Shown piece after piece: positions 1 to 15,799 of a stretch of 64,000 nucleotides of DNA. The notes below the pieces were generated by a model, which was given only the letters and a program-made list of their open reading frames with translations, was not told the origin of the DNA and did no database searches. The stretch comes from Phragmites australis. Lineage: Eukaryota > Streptophyta > Magnoliopsida > Poales > Poaceae. The stretch spans positions 31,933,501 through 31,997,500 of the forward strand of contig NC_084929.1 of NCBI RefSeq assembly GCF_958298935.1. The letters are read 5' to 3'. A program made the translations under genes and the position numbers. Position 1 is the first letter of the stretch. Each line of letters opens with the position of its first letter.

Positions 1-297
1 AACCCATAGGGGCTGGACGCACGCACTCCCAAGAGAAATGGATCACCAAAAGCTTAAACGACAACCATAATGCCACACTAGCTGTAAGTACATAATCTCA
101 TTTTATTATACCGGTTTATCAGGTGCGCAACTGCTAGCTCTACAAAGACATAACGGAAATCCGGAAATACATCTCAGTATACAGGAAAAAGCCTAGGATC
201 CTGCACATGCCGAACGACCAGCAGGACATGCATAATCTAAAGCATAATTTCAATGTTCCCTCCAATCTCCGCTTAAAACAACAATAGGAAACATGCC
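1..297 (-). other. 3' UTR/downstream flank of the CXC-domain gene
   Basis: This stretch follows the stop codon of the minus-strand CXC gene. It has no convincing coding frame and is AT-rich, as expected for a 3' UTR and downstream flank. A transcript end cannot be placed from sequence alone. Confidence 0.4.
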
Positions 298-3200
298 CTA
301 AGTCAGGTGCTGGATCTTGCGCCTCAGCCACAGGGCCCGCACGTCACCACCGAGCGAGATGAATATCTCCCGGTTGCCCTGCTGTAGGAAGACATCAGGG
401 GCAACCGATTTCTCCACCTGCGACAGCTCAACCATGCCGTTCAGGATCTGAATGCATTTCGATATGCTGTAGCTGTCCTCATGCTTTGATAGTTGCCAGT
501 CATGGTTTGAATTTTTGTAGTTTGCAGAGTCATCCATCACCCGGTCATTGCTGTTCCTCTTGGAGCAATGCCATGAACGAGGCAGCGCCTGCCACTGCGA
601 CACTGCCTGCGGGAATACATGTGCATCTCTACTTGAGGCTCTAAGATGAGGTGGGGTTTGGTGGAAAGAAGACTCCTTGGAGATAGGTGATTGTAGACGA
701 GGTGAACGCTCCACGACAAAGTCATGTTCACCCTCACTATGATCCAAATCTGCACCAGTGTACAGATAGCGCTTACTATCTTCAGCCATTATACCTTCTG
801 CCATAGGGAAACAATCATTAGCTAGTATATAATAATAGCATAATGAGAACTTCATATAGGGGCATGTACTGAGAAAAGATCATCTGAATCATTAGAATAG
901 TTTGTGAATGTATATATGAGAGCCATTTCTTAGGTACCATTTTTCCCAAAAGGATTCTGGCAATCTTCACAACGGCAAAACAAAGAGCACCCGGTCCCCT
1001 CCTGTTCATAACAATGAGTTTGATAATTATGCTGTACCCAAAGCTTTACGAAAGTGTTTGAGATAAAGATGATACCTGGTAACAATCACAGTATTTCTTT
1101 AGGCAACTTGATTTCTTGCAGTTGCAACCTCGCCTTGGTGGAGTTGAAGAAGAAGAATGGTGAGCATCTTCCTATAGGTGACAAGAGTATTGAAGTTATA
1201 ATAAATCAAACAGAAGTTCAAACAGTGTGACATCATCAAACTGAGTGGATAACAACCATAGCTTCAGCATTAGCCTCAGATCTCCTATTAATTTTCAGTG
1301 ACATACGCTTCTGTCTTGAAAGTAACACCTTGCGCGTAGTCTGAACTGTTTCTGCATAAGCATCTTTGTTGAAACATGGTTGGCATCCACACTTTTCAGA
1401 ACAATAACCACCTCCAGCAAAACATGGGCAATAGCTGCAAATGCAAACGATGATAATATATGATTTATTGGATCAGCAAAGCATTCATAATCTTAGTGCC
1501 AACTGACAGTGACTAAGTGGAGTAAATCTCTACTATATAAAACACGAGTTGGTTCTTGTGCCATCCCTCCCCTTGCTAAAAAACCGCTAGAAAAACCTCA
1601 CTCGCCTGAAAAAACCGCACCGTCAGAGAAAACCGCACGAAAAAAATCAGCCATCCACCGAAACCCCGAACCGCAACACTCGAAGCAGATCTACGTTCCG
1701 GCAAGTCGTGGCGAACCCAGGGTGCTAGGATGCCTAGGAACCCTCCTACGCAAACAATTAGCTAGTGGAAATAAAAATAGTAAATAATACCTGACATGGC
1801 AAGGAAATTAAAATACACCTCCAATGGTAACAAATTAGGAAACCTAGCTGCAGAATAGCACTGCAAGCTAACCCGAAGTTCTTATGATATCGACTAAATA
1901 CTAATATTAACATAGCTCTATATAACAGCCAGGTTCCCACATCTGATGCATTCCACACAATTGCGCCTTGAAGTAGACCGAAGGCCCCGAACTAACCCAG
2001 TTGAAGCCAAACCCTACATCATCTCCCTCTGCCTCACCCCAAAAAGGCCATCGCCGCTGCCTCTCTTATACCTCCCACCTCTCTTCACCTCCCTCCCTCC
2101 CTCCCTCCCTGTAGTGCTCCGGGGCAGCGAGGGAGAAATCGAGTGGCGGTGGCGGCGCTCCTAAGTTATCCCTCTCCTTGTAGTAGGACAAGCAGAAATA
2201 TGGCAGAGACAGAAAGGAAAAGGGGCAAACGTGCTCCGGGGCAGCGAGGGTGAACTCGAGTGGCGGTGGCGGTGCTCATAAGTTGCTCCTCTCCCTCTCT
2301 CGATTCGAGGCAATGGCTGCTAGGGCCTTCGACCTAGTCGAGCACCCGACGCCTGCCCAAGCAACACCCAACTCCATCAGTTGGTCGTTTAAGTCTGGAA
2401 ATCCAGACGGAGGGTCATGGCATTCACCCCAGGTTGACTGGACTCCTAGGTGTTGACCAGGTAACATACTCATAACTACGAATTCCATATATTTCACAAT
2501 TTCATCAATGGCACATACTGTCAAATAAACTCCGAACAAGTACGGCTTGTTTGGTTTATGCCAAAATTTGCCCTACCAAAATTTGGCTAGCCAAAAAAAA
2601 AAAAGCTAGCCAAGGTTTCTTCTGCCGACGATTTGGTCAAGGATTGGAAAGAAATGAATGGGATATGAGTATGACTAACAGGGCATGGGTTTGCCAAAAT
2701 TTTGGCAATCATCAAGTGAGTGCCAAATTTTGGCAAGCTTGTTTTGGGCATCAACCAAACAAGCCCTAAATTTTCCACCATTTAACCTAATAGTGTTTCA
2801 ATCTACACTGTTTGTTGCATAGAGCAGTAGAATAAGAAGGTATTGCTTCCATCTCAAGAGGAAAATAATAACCATGACTTCCACATTAGCTCTTGCAGGT
2901 TGATCACATAGGTCTAGGTTGTGCTACATTGAGCTCCGAGGTTCAGAGTAGTAATAGAGGCAACCTAGGGCACTGAAGTAATTGAATAATGGGCAACAGC
3001 GCAAACAGATGCTAAAAACGTTTTCAGCATGATATTTTTGGATTTTATTTCGAAAACAACACCACTAGACTCAAATTTCACATATACCTGGAATTTACAC
3101 TGCCAACCAAGACAAGCAAGCTGCAACCTGTTGAAAGAACTACACCAGAGAACTAGACAACAAACTATAAATGAACTCCTGAATATACCCTCTGATTAGA

Positions 3201-3743
3201 CGGAACCAGACCAGCATCACCACTCAACAATCTCCTTTCTCTACTGCCAAAATGGATGCAAATCGCATAGCACCCAGCATTTCCTTCCCTCACTCTCCCC
3301 TTAATCGAATGCCTACGATTTTAAATCACCATAGGAAAAACGGACTCCACCCTGAGACTGACCAATAAAATGGAAACAAAATCAAAGCAACGGCGGGTTC
3401 CTTACAGCTTCAAGCATCTGGACTTCTTGCAGGCGCAATGCTTGCACCCGTTCCCATCCGCAGCCTCCTCCACCCTCTGCCTGCTCGAACACCAAACCCC
3501 ACAAATCAGACGACCGAAAAATCCCCACGACACACCCAAATCAAGAAACCACAGTCCCCCAGGTCCGGGGCCGAACCCTCACCGCTTGGGGTTCGGAGTG
3601 AGCGCGAGCTGGTTCATGCTGCACGGCTCCGCCTCGGCAGCTCCAGTGGCAGGCGGCAGCGAGGCCTGGGTCTCAACGGTATCCGGCGGGGGCGCCGCCG
3701 GCGACGGCGACGGCGGCTTCACGGAGATCGGGGTGGCCTCCAT
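298..3743 (-). CDS. CXC/CRC-domain protein (TSO1-like, tesmin/CPP family), 6 exons
   Basis: Coding exons, in transcript order, are 3743-3583, 3480-3406, 1434-1257, 1171-1076, 1001-938 and 797-298. All junctions are GT-AG, and the phases join to a 357-residue protein. The family is nuclear and binds DNA through two Cys-rich CXC repeats that hold zinc; plant members repress cell-cycle and floral genes. CXC1 spans residues about 66-105 and includes CACKKSRCLKLYC, split by the 2-kb second intron, and CGCQPCFN. CXC2 spans about 154-190 and includes RGCNCKKSSCLKKYCDCYQ and CRCEDC. The usual linker RNPLAFAPKI is absent and replaced by a basic segment, as in shorter family members. The protein is short for a TSO1-type protein. 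The start was taken at 3743; an in-frame ATG at 3788 would add 15 residues. Confidence 0.9.
1527..1765 (+). mobile_element. Non-autonomous Helitron, 239 bp, in CXC-gene intron 2
   Basis: The left end begins TCTCTACTATATAAAACACG, matching the plant Helitron 5' consensus. The right end is CTAG at 1762-1765. It is preceded by a hairpin at about 1732-1751 (TAGGA-ACCC-TCCTA, extended by GC/GC across one mismatch), 10 nt before CTAG. The host base on the left is A (1526) and on the right is T (1766), the Helitron A/T target. No transposase is encoded. The 92-residue open frame starting at 1509 runs into the element and is not a gene. Confidence 0.65.
2543..2766. mobile_element. MITE with GGCTTGTTTGGTT terminal inverted repeats
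   Basis: The left end reads GGCTTGTTTGGTTTATGCC. The right end, in reverse complement, reads GGGCTTGTTTGGTTGATGCC. Internal CCAAAATTTTGGC-type palindromes are repeated. The element is about 224 bp and lies inside intron 2 of the CXC gene. A clear target duplication was not found, so the superfamily is uncertain. Confidence 0.6.
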
Positions 3744-3929
3744 GGGAGCACGAGAGGGGGGAAGGGAGAGGGGGTGCGGTGCGCTCACACACGGGTCCGG
3801 GGGAACCCCTCTTTTAGACTGAGGGGTGGGCCCACTCGCAGGGCCACCCTACTGGGTTTCGTTTGCCTTTTCTTATTTTTTTGGGGAAAATTTGCCTTTT
3901 TCTTGTTGGGGTTGGCTTTGGAATTTTTG

Positions 3930-4460
3930 GATAGCTTCGATATGGTAGGGATTTAGTTTGAGAGTTTCTAAGTTTTGAATCCTTTTGTATCTTCCTTTTC
4001 TTTTGATGGGTCCGTTTGGTTAGGGATTTTGTTTGGGACTTTGTAAATTTGAATCTTTTACGTTTTTGCCTTTCTTTTGGATGGATTCGGTTTGTTAGGA
4101 ATTTGGTTTGGGAGTTTCTAATCTTGAATCCTTACATTTTCGTCTTTTGTTTTGAGGGTTTTGGTTTGTTAGGGATTTTGTTTGGGAGTTTGTGAATTTG
4201 AATCTTTTAGGTTTTTGCCTCTCTTTTTTTTGGATGGGTTCGGTTTGTTAGGGATTTGGTTTGGGAGTTTCTAAGTTCGAATCATTTATGTTTTCAGCTT
4301 TTCTTTTGTTGCGTTTGGTCTGTTAGGGATTTTGTAAATTTGAATCTTTTACGTTTTTGCCTTTTTTATGGGTTCGGTTTGTTAGGGATTTATTTTGGGA
4401 GTTTCTAAGTTCGAATCATTTACGTTTTCAGTTTTTCTTGGACGTGTTCCGTTTGTTAGT
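3930..4460. repeat. Dimeric minisatellite, alternating A/B monomers of about 75-80 bp
   Basis: Seven monomers run head to tail upstream of the CXC gene. They contain GGGATTTxGTTTGGGA, and two types alternate B-A-B-A-B-A-B. Type A has TTTGTAAATTTGAATCTTTT followed by ACGTTTTTGCC. Type B has GTTTCTAAGTTCGAATC followed by ACGTTTTCAG. The sixth monomer has an internal deletion. Confidence 0.8.
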
Positions 4461-5299
4461 GGAGAATTGTTGTCTGCTGGACTTCTCGCCCGAGCAAAAA
4501 CAGGTGACATCTCCTAATAAGTTTGCTCATTTAACTTTCCATATGTCTCAAGATTCATAATAGATACATAATGACCATGGAATTTTGCTGGAGAAGTTCC
4601 ATTTGTACACGTATGACAAGACTTCTAATTCGAATTGAGAATTGAGATAGTTTCGTTTGGGTACTCTCATATGTTCAAAAATTATTTTGTTGGCATGTAT
4701 CAGCTTTTCCAACTTGAATCTCTTTGCATCTTTTTTATCTACAATTTATAATACATATTGTCCACTTTTAAGAGAATACTACGAGAATCGACCAATTTTC
4801 AATTCTCAGTAATTGTGCTCTTAAGTGCAAAGCCCTGGGCCAAGTTTATACAGAAGAGAGAACATTACGGTTCAGTAAATTAAAGATAAATTTCATTGCA
4901 AATTCTTGTTAATGGGACAAGTGTTTTTGTAGTGCAGTGATAAAGTAACGCACCGTGGCACCATCTTTACTTTTTTAGCGCAGTTAGTGACATGGCACGT
5001 TACTTTCTTTCTTTCGAGGAGTTACAAAGTATGAAGCGTTGTCGTTTCCTTACTTAAAACTTTTCAAACAAAGCATTGGACTTCGCTTATCAAGCACGGA
5101 AGTCTCGCGTTTGTCACAGTATAATAAAGCACGGTTCTAAAATCTCACCACAACGGATGTAAATCAAACTAGTAAAATTTTGAAATGCACGCTCAAGAGA
5201 AGCTAATCAGATGTAAATTTTCAGAAATGTAATTTACCACTATCAGATGTAAATCAAACTAGTACCAATCGTAAGACTAACGATCGCGCCACCCATGAT
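4461..5299. other. Intergenic AT-rich spacer
   Basis: No gene is visible between the minisatellite and the MITE next to SRP54. A short phrase, AGATGTAAATyAAACTAGTA, recurs near 5156-5265, suggesting an old local duplication. Confidence 0.4.
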
Positions 5300-5302
5300 T
5301 TA

Positions 5303-5482
5303 GGTTGCGTTTGGTTAGGATTCGAGTTCTCGAAGAACGTTTCTCGGAGGCAGGTGATTCTGAGAATCAGAGAAACGCATCTAAAACTGTTTTACGTTTC
5401 AACGAGAATCACATTACTGTTTGGTTGCGAGAAACTGAAATCGGTCCAGAATCGGAGGTGATTCTTGCAACCAAACGGGGCC
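5303..5482. mobile_element. Tourist-like MITE, 180 bp, TTA target duplication
   Basis: The ends are GGTTGCGTTTGGTT on the left and, in reverse complement, GGCCCCGTTTGGTT on the right. Both are followed by a similar ATTC-containing segment. The 3-bp duplication TTA is present at 5300-5302 and 5483-5485, as for PIF/Harbinger-type elements. The right-hand TTA is the reverse complement of the TAA stop codon of SRP54, so the element forms the immediate 3' flank of that gene. Confidence 0.75.
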
Positions 5483-10044
<4,562 letters not shown>

Positions 10045-10560
10045 CTCGACCGGCCGACGGGGTTCCGTCTCACCTCTCTCCTCGACGGGGACGACGGGTG
10101 AGCCGACGGACCGAGCCGCGGCGGCCCTTTCCCGAGAGCTGGAGGCGGCGCGCGGTACGATCAGCGATGTGGCGGGCTGGCCCTGGCCGTGCGCCGCCGT
10201 GAGGCTGCCAACGCCAACGAGCGGGGGCTTGAGCTGCTGGGTCAGGTGATCAAGGGATCGGATCGATCTACTCCACGGAAGAAGGCGAATCTGGGGTCGA
10301 GAGACCTTTACCGCTACGACCGGATCAGGAAACGACTCGGATTCTCCAAACGGCCTGGGCTCCGCGCGGCTATCGGCGGCCGAGTCCGCGTCGTGTCCGT
10401 CCGTCCGATGCGAGTCGGAGAGCCGGAAAAAAAAAAGATCGCGGGCGAGCTGCTTCCCGCCGCTGCGGCCAAGTTCTTCCACACGCCGGCGTCTATGCCG
10501 CTGACCCCGCCGCACTTGCGGGGGACTACCAGGCCGCGCCGGGAAGCAAACGCGAGGGTG
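10045..10560 (-). promoter_or_regulatory. GC-rich 5' flank/leader of SRP54
   Basis: This CpG-rich block lies directly upstream of the SRP54 ATG. It is open in several frames because of base composition. The minus frame continuous with SRP54 exon 1 has an upstream ATG at 10605, but nothing upstream of 10044 resembles the family, and MVLAQLGGS is the conserved SRP54 start. The block is likely 5' UTR and promoter. Confidence 0.5.
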
Positions 10561-10623
10561 GGTTCTTGGTTCTTCTTCAACTAACCAAGCAAGGGCCAAG
10601 AACAACAGCCGCCCGGTCGAGAA

Positions 10624-10772
10624 TGGCGAGGGCGCGTGGTGCTCCGAGGAGGCCGGCGGTGCTCGACGGGGAGGGCCTCCACGTCGGGCGTAGCCTGTTG
10701 TTCTCGTACAAGCCCAAGAACAAGAACGGTGAGAGCTCCGAGTGGTACAACGTGGGAATGCACTTGATTTAA
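10624..10772 (+). pseudogene. Possible NAC-domain fragment (subdomains C-D)
   Basis: The plus frame reads [18 protein letters not shown], then NGESSEW and a GMHLI end. The order and spacing recall NAC subdomains C and D (GxGxxVGxxxxLVFYKG, then xxTxWVMHEYRL), with the conserved VMHEY degraded. No preceding NAC subdomains A/B and no intron borders were found, so this is at best a captured or decayed fragment. It could also be chance coding in GC-rich DNA. Confidence 0.25.
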
Positions 10773-11420
10773 AATGGAGGCCTGGAGGGAGCTCCTGACC
10801 TCAAGCCCTCGATGGCTAAGTTCTGGGTGTAAAAAGGCCCTTTAAATCCAACATACATGGGCGTAAAAAGGCACCAATTAACTAGGTGAGAAATCAACAT
10901 AACTTTGCTCTAACTCTCACAGAAACGGCACGGGTCATAGCAAATTGAGAAATCGTGGAAAATATGCACACAGCTCACCACATGCATGCTCCCACTGTGA
11001 GTAGTCAGCCATTTGGTGTGAAGACAGGAGATCAAAATTAAAATGGGAGATGCTAGCGCCGGGATGCTCTAATAGTCCGTTGCATCATCTAGAAATAACG
11101 TTTGTAATATCTGAAGTCAATATTTGCAATATAAAAAAATATATCAAAATAGCTCATTGTATACATTCGATTCTGAGAGAAATTTTCACCGCAATATCCC
11201 GTTATATTACATGCATACAATAAAATCACAAATTGACTATCTTTTTCTACGTGGTAGAACTAAAATATCTTGAAAATCGTCAAAGCGAAATCTTGTATCT
11301 ACTTTAATGAACTAAAAATAATAGATTTATATGAAACCGCGTAGAAATACGCATAGCTTAGAAGAGCGATCAATTATATCCAGTAGTCATGTGATTTGAA
11401 CACTACTAACACTCCCACCA
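10773..11420. other. Intergenic spacer, nothing recognised
   Basis: AT-rich DNA with scattered ORFs and no domain, RNA gene or clear repeat end was seen here. Confidence 0.4.
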
Positions 11421-11499
11421 TTATCTATAAAGATAAGATAATATTGCATGTGTTTCACTGATACAATCGAAATATGTGAAAAGTAACTTGAGAAGCATA

Positions 11500-11714
11500 T
11501 CAACCTCAAGTTCTTGTATGCTCATGAATTGCATAAAATGAATAAAATAAATGTAATACATACCAAATTATGTGAAAATCTTACAGATTTATTCAGTAAG
11601 TCTCTTCCTGCTTCTAGTTTTGAAAGATGTATTCGTAGCATTAGGATGATGAGGTTGAGAAAATTGCACATTTCAGGAGAGAATTTTTCACACAATACTG
11701 ATACAAGGAACTAA
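11500..11714 (+). pseudogene. Ty1-copia pol 3' end (RNase H tail), remnant
   Basis: The plus frame reads INVIHTKLCENLTDLFSKSL followed by PASSFERCIRSI. This matches the extreme C-terminus of copia polyproteins, where the conserved form is ENxADLFTKxLP. Only this tail remains; no reverse transcriptase or integrase is found upstream, and the sequence before it is broken by stops. It marks a truncated copia element of a lineage not necessarily the same as the 21-28 kb element. Confidence 0.75.
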
Positions 11715-12232
11715 ATCTTAGTCAAAAAAATTAAATACCCAAAGTTAATCATAAAGATTATATGAAGCATTTTAGGTAGATTGTACTTTTTTCTTTTAAA
11801 TGAGTTTTTCTGAAGTTTATCATGATAAGATTTTTAATGAGGCAATTTGTATAGCCATATCGCAAGCTAGGTACTATTTCTTCTAATTTTTTCACTAATT
11901 TTTTGAATTTTTTTGATAAAGCATATGTATTTCGTGAGAAGTACCTAAGGAAGAGTGTTAAGACACATGGAGTTTTATAACTGAATGTAGGTCTATCTCG
12001 ATCTCTTAAAAGATTCGATTGGGTTTTTAGCACTATATATAAGACATAATCTTTTATTATAAACACAGATAAATAAAGAGAAATCTTTTCTTCTATATGG
12101 TATCTTTTTTTCTAATTGTTCATCGTTAAAATCTCTGAACGCTCAATAGCAGAGATTCCTCAACTGTTTTCACGGATTCTCCGAGGATGGACGTCTGGAT
12201 GTATTTCTGCGTGAATCTTTCTTTCAGGTTAA
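11715..12232. other. Flank of the copia remnant, probable decayed LTR
   Basis: AT-rich DNA directly after the copia pol tail. A TATA-like ACTATATATAAGAC lies near 12032. No matched LTR partner exists in the window, so LTR status is an inference from position only. Confidence 0.3.
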
Positions 12233-12242
12233 CACAACGTTA

Positions 12243-12346
12243 CTCTTTTTTTTAAGAGCAGGATCGAGAAGCTGGGCCATGGATTCGAGTCCGGGCGGGT
12301 AGCCTACTCAGCAGGAGGTCTTACCAATGGAGCTGAGCTAGGTTCG
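12243..12346 (-). mobile_element. tRNA-derived SINE-like insertion with 10-bp target duplication
   Basis: On the minus strand the element starts GCGAACCTAGCTCAGCTCC and holds an A-box-like TAGCTCAGCTCCATTGGT. A B-box-like GGACTCGAATCC lies about 35 nt further on. It ends in an A-rich tail CTTAAAAAAAAGAG. Direct repeats CACAACGTTA flank it at 12233-12242 and 12347-12356. The tRNA-like promoter, A tail and perfect duplication fit a short retroposed SINE or a truncated tRNA retropseudogene. Confidence 0.65.
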
Positions 12347-12356
12347 CACAACGTTA

Positions 12357-13238
12357 GTCTTTTCGAAGTCTATTTCCTTCGAGATGCTTGTTCATCGAGG
12401 TCGTAGTTCTTAAAATATTTTTCACACCACACTTGTAGATTAGTGTGGTGGAAAATGATTAGTTCATGTTTGAAACACAGTAACTCATTGCAATTTAGTG
12501 GGTATTTAGATGAAGTTCGAGTTCGATTTCTCATAGTAATAACGGGGAAGAATTAATTCTCGCATCCAAATTTGGTCTTAAGTGACCGTAGCATGTCATT
12601 TTGTGGATTATGTCGCTAAACCTTCTTGAATACAATGCTTTGTTGGTCTATAAATAAGTTGTCATCCGGCTTGCAGCACAATGGTTCAATTTTCCTGTCA
12701 CCCTGGAGACGGACTGCTTGGTGGTGGTCGCCAACCCACCGGACAGGTCGCTGGTGGCCCCGGTGATTGCAGAAGTGAAGCACAAACAGCAGGACACTCG
12801 GCTTTGGTGGTTAAGAAGATAGGACGGACTAGTAATTACACTAGGATAAAAGTTACAGACATTATAGGTACTTGCAACATAATAATACAGAATTACAGCT
12901 ACCAGTTGCAAATCTTAACAGACAACTAACTTATAGCAAGAATGCACTAAGACAAAGTTGCTTTCTTCCTGGAATGGAAAAAGGAACGGAAGCACTTGCT
13001 TCCTGCCCCGTAAGACATGTAGATTCACCGATCATTCAAATAAAAAATTTATTGTAGCATTACTACTTTAGGCCCTTCTCTAACTCTAGTTATTATGGAA
13101 GAAATTTGTACATGTTATACAGTTATTTACTTTGTAGTCTTATTTGGTTCTGCATGACAGATGATACAGTTCTGAGCTCTTAATCTGATTCAAATAGAAC
13201 AAGCTGCACATTCACATATCCTTGAAACTGAACATTAT
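12357..13238. other. Intergenic, nothing recognised
   Basis: Open frames here are short and without known domains. The part nearest 13.2 kb may be 3' UTR of the Myb/SANT-like gene. Confidence 0.35.
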
Positions 13239-14480
13239 CTAAACTGAAAAAAGGAATGCAATGGATTTACATTTAGTCAATTGAGTTCCAAGCTTATCAA
13301 CTTCTTTTTTTAGCCATAAACCACGAAGCCTTGAAATATATCCTAGAAAAAGCTCACGGTTCATAGCATTCTTAAAGACATTAGAAGCCAGGATCTTTGT
13401 ATCGTCTAATACATCGATCTCATCTAACACCTCTAAGAATTTTGTAATCGAGTAATCTCTTTCTTGCTCTCTTTTTTGCCTTTTGCTCTGTCTTTTGGCA
13501 CTAACTTGTTCTTTCCTGAAACTCAGAAATTCTGACATAGTTTCTTCAATGGGTGGCACTGACTTTGCATTAGAACTTTTCTTCATTCTTCCTCTATTTG
13601 ATCTAGCAGTCCCAGATCTTGAAGTAGCATGATCATCTTCCACCTCTGCACCTTTCCCTCCAAAGTCTTCCATCCTTTGATGAAATGCCCCTTTGTTACA
13701 TCTTTTATCATGTACATGCTCAGTCTCCAAATCTTGCAGAGATTGTTTCTCTTGCTCTTGAGACTATAAAGACTCATCTCCAAATCTTACCTACCAGAGT
13801 CATCCATTCTTATTGGATAAATCAGTTCTTCACCATCATGAGCTCCTACATTGATTGTAGCGTCTCATGGACGCTTCTTAGTGAAATCTACAAGTGTCTT
13901 CTCCGTGCCTCCAGATCGTTTACTTCTAGCATGCTGAGGTTTATTAGAAGTGAAGCAATTCTTTGCTTCAGCAAATACAACAAATTATTGCTAACTAGAA
14001 AATGTGCATAACTTACCTTCATACAATATGTCCAATGCATCAAACAATGGGAAGCTTTTGTTTTCATACCTCCTCAACTTTGAATCCTCCTAAACAAATT
14101 ATTGAGAGATCAGAAAGATTTGTTACAAAACACAAAAAAATCTGAAATGTAAGGGTTACAAATCAATCTTCTTCTATGATTTCATCCCAGATTTCAGATG
14201 TTGTGTTAATCATAGACGTTGTATGATTCCAAGAGACTCTACTACGCTTACAGATGGATTTGACTGCTTTGTAGTCCTTCTTTAATTGGGACTTTTTGTC
14301 TTGAATATAAGTTTTAGTAAAATTGGCATATGTACAAAGACTGTTGAAATCTTTCACAATTCTATTCCAACCTTCAGAATACCAGCCATTTTGACCACGA
14401 AAATGAGAAAGCATGTACTCAGTGAGTACATCAACTAGCGCTTTTTCATATTTTGAGGAGCACCTTGCTCTTTGAGACAT
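13239..14480 (-). pseudogene. Myb/SANT-like (LIMYB-type) protein gene, probably broken
   Basis: From ATG 14480 the first block (to 14163) encodes a trihelix-like Myb/SANT domain: GWNRIVKDFNSL, then KSQLKKDYKAVKSI, SWNHTTSM and SEIWDEIIEED. The second block, 14089-14017, continues with EDSKLRRYENKSFPLFDAL and YE. The third, 13965-about 13800, holds CFTSNKPQHARSKRSGG. The last, about 13750-13239, is basic then ends with the family's C-terminal region (NRELFLGYISRLRGLWLKKE). Two defects are visible: no GT donor at the end of block 1 (an in-frame TGA follows directly), and an in-frame TGA at 13867-13865. Such proteins bind DNA and many derive from Harbinger-type transposons. It may be a recent pseudogene, or block 1 alone may still be expressed. 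Confidence 0.65.
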
Positions 14481-14564
14481 TAGATCTGAGATAAACCATT
14501 GAACACAAATAGAATCAGGAAATAACAAGTAAGAAGGCATGTTGTTAGGTAAAAAAGAACACAC

Positions 14565-15700
14565 AATAATGATTTCAAAGAGAATCTAAGATAAACAATA
14601 TCACAATTGAAGATTTTAATTACAACAAAATATTTCAGACTTGTCCCATTTATTACATCAATGAGTAAAAATCAAGATAAACGCATGCACACACAACACA
14701 ATGCTAACTAGAAATACGATATCGACTATCATTATCAATGATGCAACATCATCTCTATACCTCTCATTATCAGTAGGTAGAGCCACAAACTTGCGGGGGT
14801 GAATTAGAGTTTCCTAGCTACTTAACCACTCTTCTTCCTTAGAATCATATTATACCATTGTAAGATCTTCCTCAACTATTTTTTGAATATATCTACCAGT
14901 AGTTGAGAAGATCAAGTTTAAAATAAAGCATTGCTATTCACGAAAACAAATAAATCACATGCATTTTGACCCAAATTCCTACTACTAGATACTAGTCCAT
15001 GTGCTGCTACTTGATAGTACCACACTGAAAACCGTACTAGTAGAAGCATAGCAACTAAAACTGCACAGGTGGAAATAAAATACGTGCCCTATCTATCTAA
15101 TTCCTAATGTGATTAGGTGCCACCAAAGAATCATTTTAGCTCCAGCTTTATGATTCTCATCACAAGCAGCTTCGGGAGAGCAGATCAACTCTGAGCCGCC
15201 AATGATGCTTGCACTAAACAATTGGGTACGGGTGGTAAGCATCCCATCAAATCTCTATAAATTCTTGCGTGATAACATCACTGTGCTAATCACATAGCTC
15301 CTAAATTAGCGACTCTGCTAATCACATATGAAACGACACAAAGTGGATCAAGAACCACATAAATCGAGCACCAACAGGAATCTGTGTACAAAGATGGATC
15401 AAGTACCACCTACCGATGTGGTCGCCAGACTGCAAGATTGAAGCCAAGGGGATTAACCAAAAAAACCAAGTCACTAGTAGTAGATCGACGCCAGCATCTG
15501 CCAGGTCCTCCAGATCGGCAGAGAGAGGAGGAGGGGAAGGGAGAGGTTGTTGTGGGAGAGCGGGAGGGAGATGATGCTGTGGGGTAGGGGAAGGGAGAGG
15601 TTACCGTGGAAGAGGGCTCGCCACTGCCTCCGATCGATGAGGCTGGCCGCCGTTGCCGTGAAGGTTCGGTGGCCGCCAAGGGCACCGAGCACGGGACTCG
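14565..15700. other. Upstream region of the Myb/SANT-like gene
   Basis: AT-rich to about 15.4 kb, then a GC- and purine-rich block at 15450-15700 that resembles a grass promoter/5' UTR. Open frames in this block are low-complexity and not domain-bearing, so no coding exon is called. Confidence 0.35.
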
Positions 15701-15799
15701 GTTGAGCGAGCTCGATAGTTGTCGTGTTTTTTTTTTCAGACCTCACTCCTCAATTTTTTCCATCCGACGGGTTAGGCCGAAACTGATGGTAAAAGAAGT

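Noticed and set aside
1509..1787. 92-codon plus frame in the CXC-gene intron
   Set aside because: It runs into and through a Helitron and shows no domain.
15410..15746. Ser/Pro-rich minus frames of about 90 codons
   Set aside because: Low-complexity translation of a purine-rich promoter-like block with no splice link to the downstream Myb/SANT exons.
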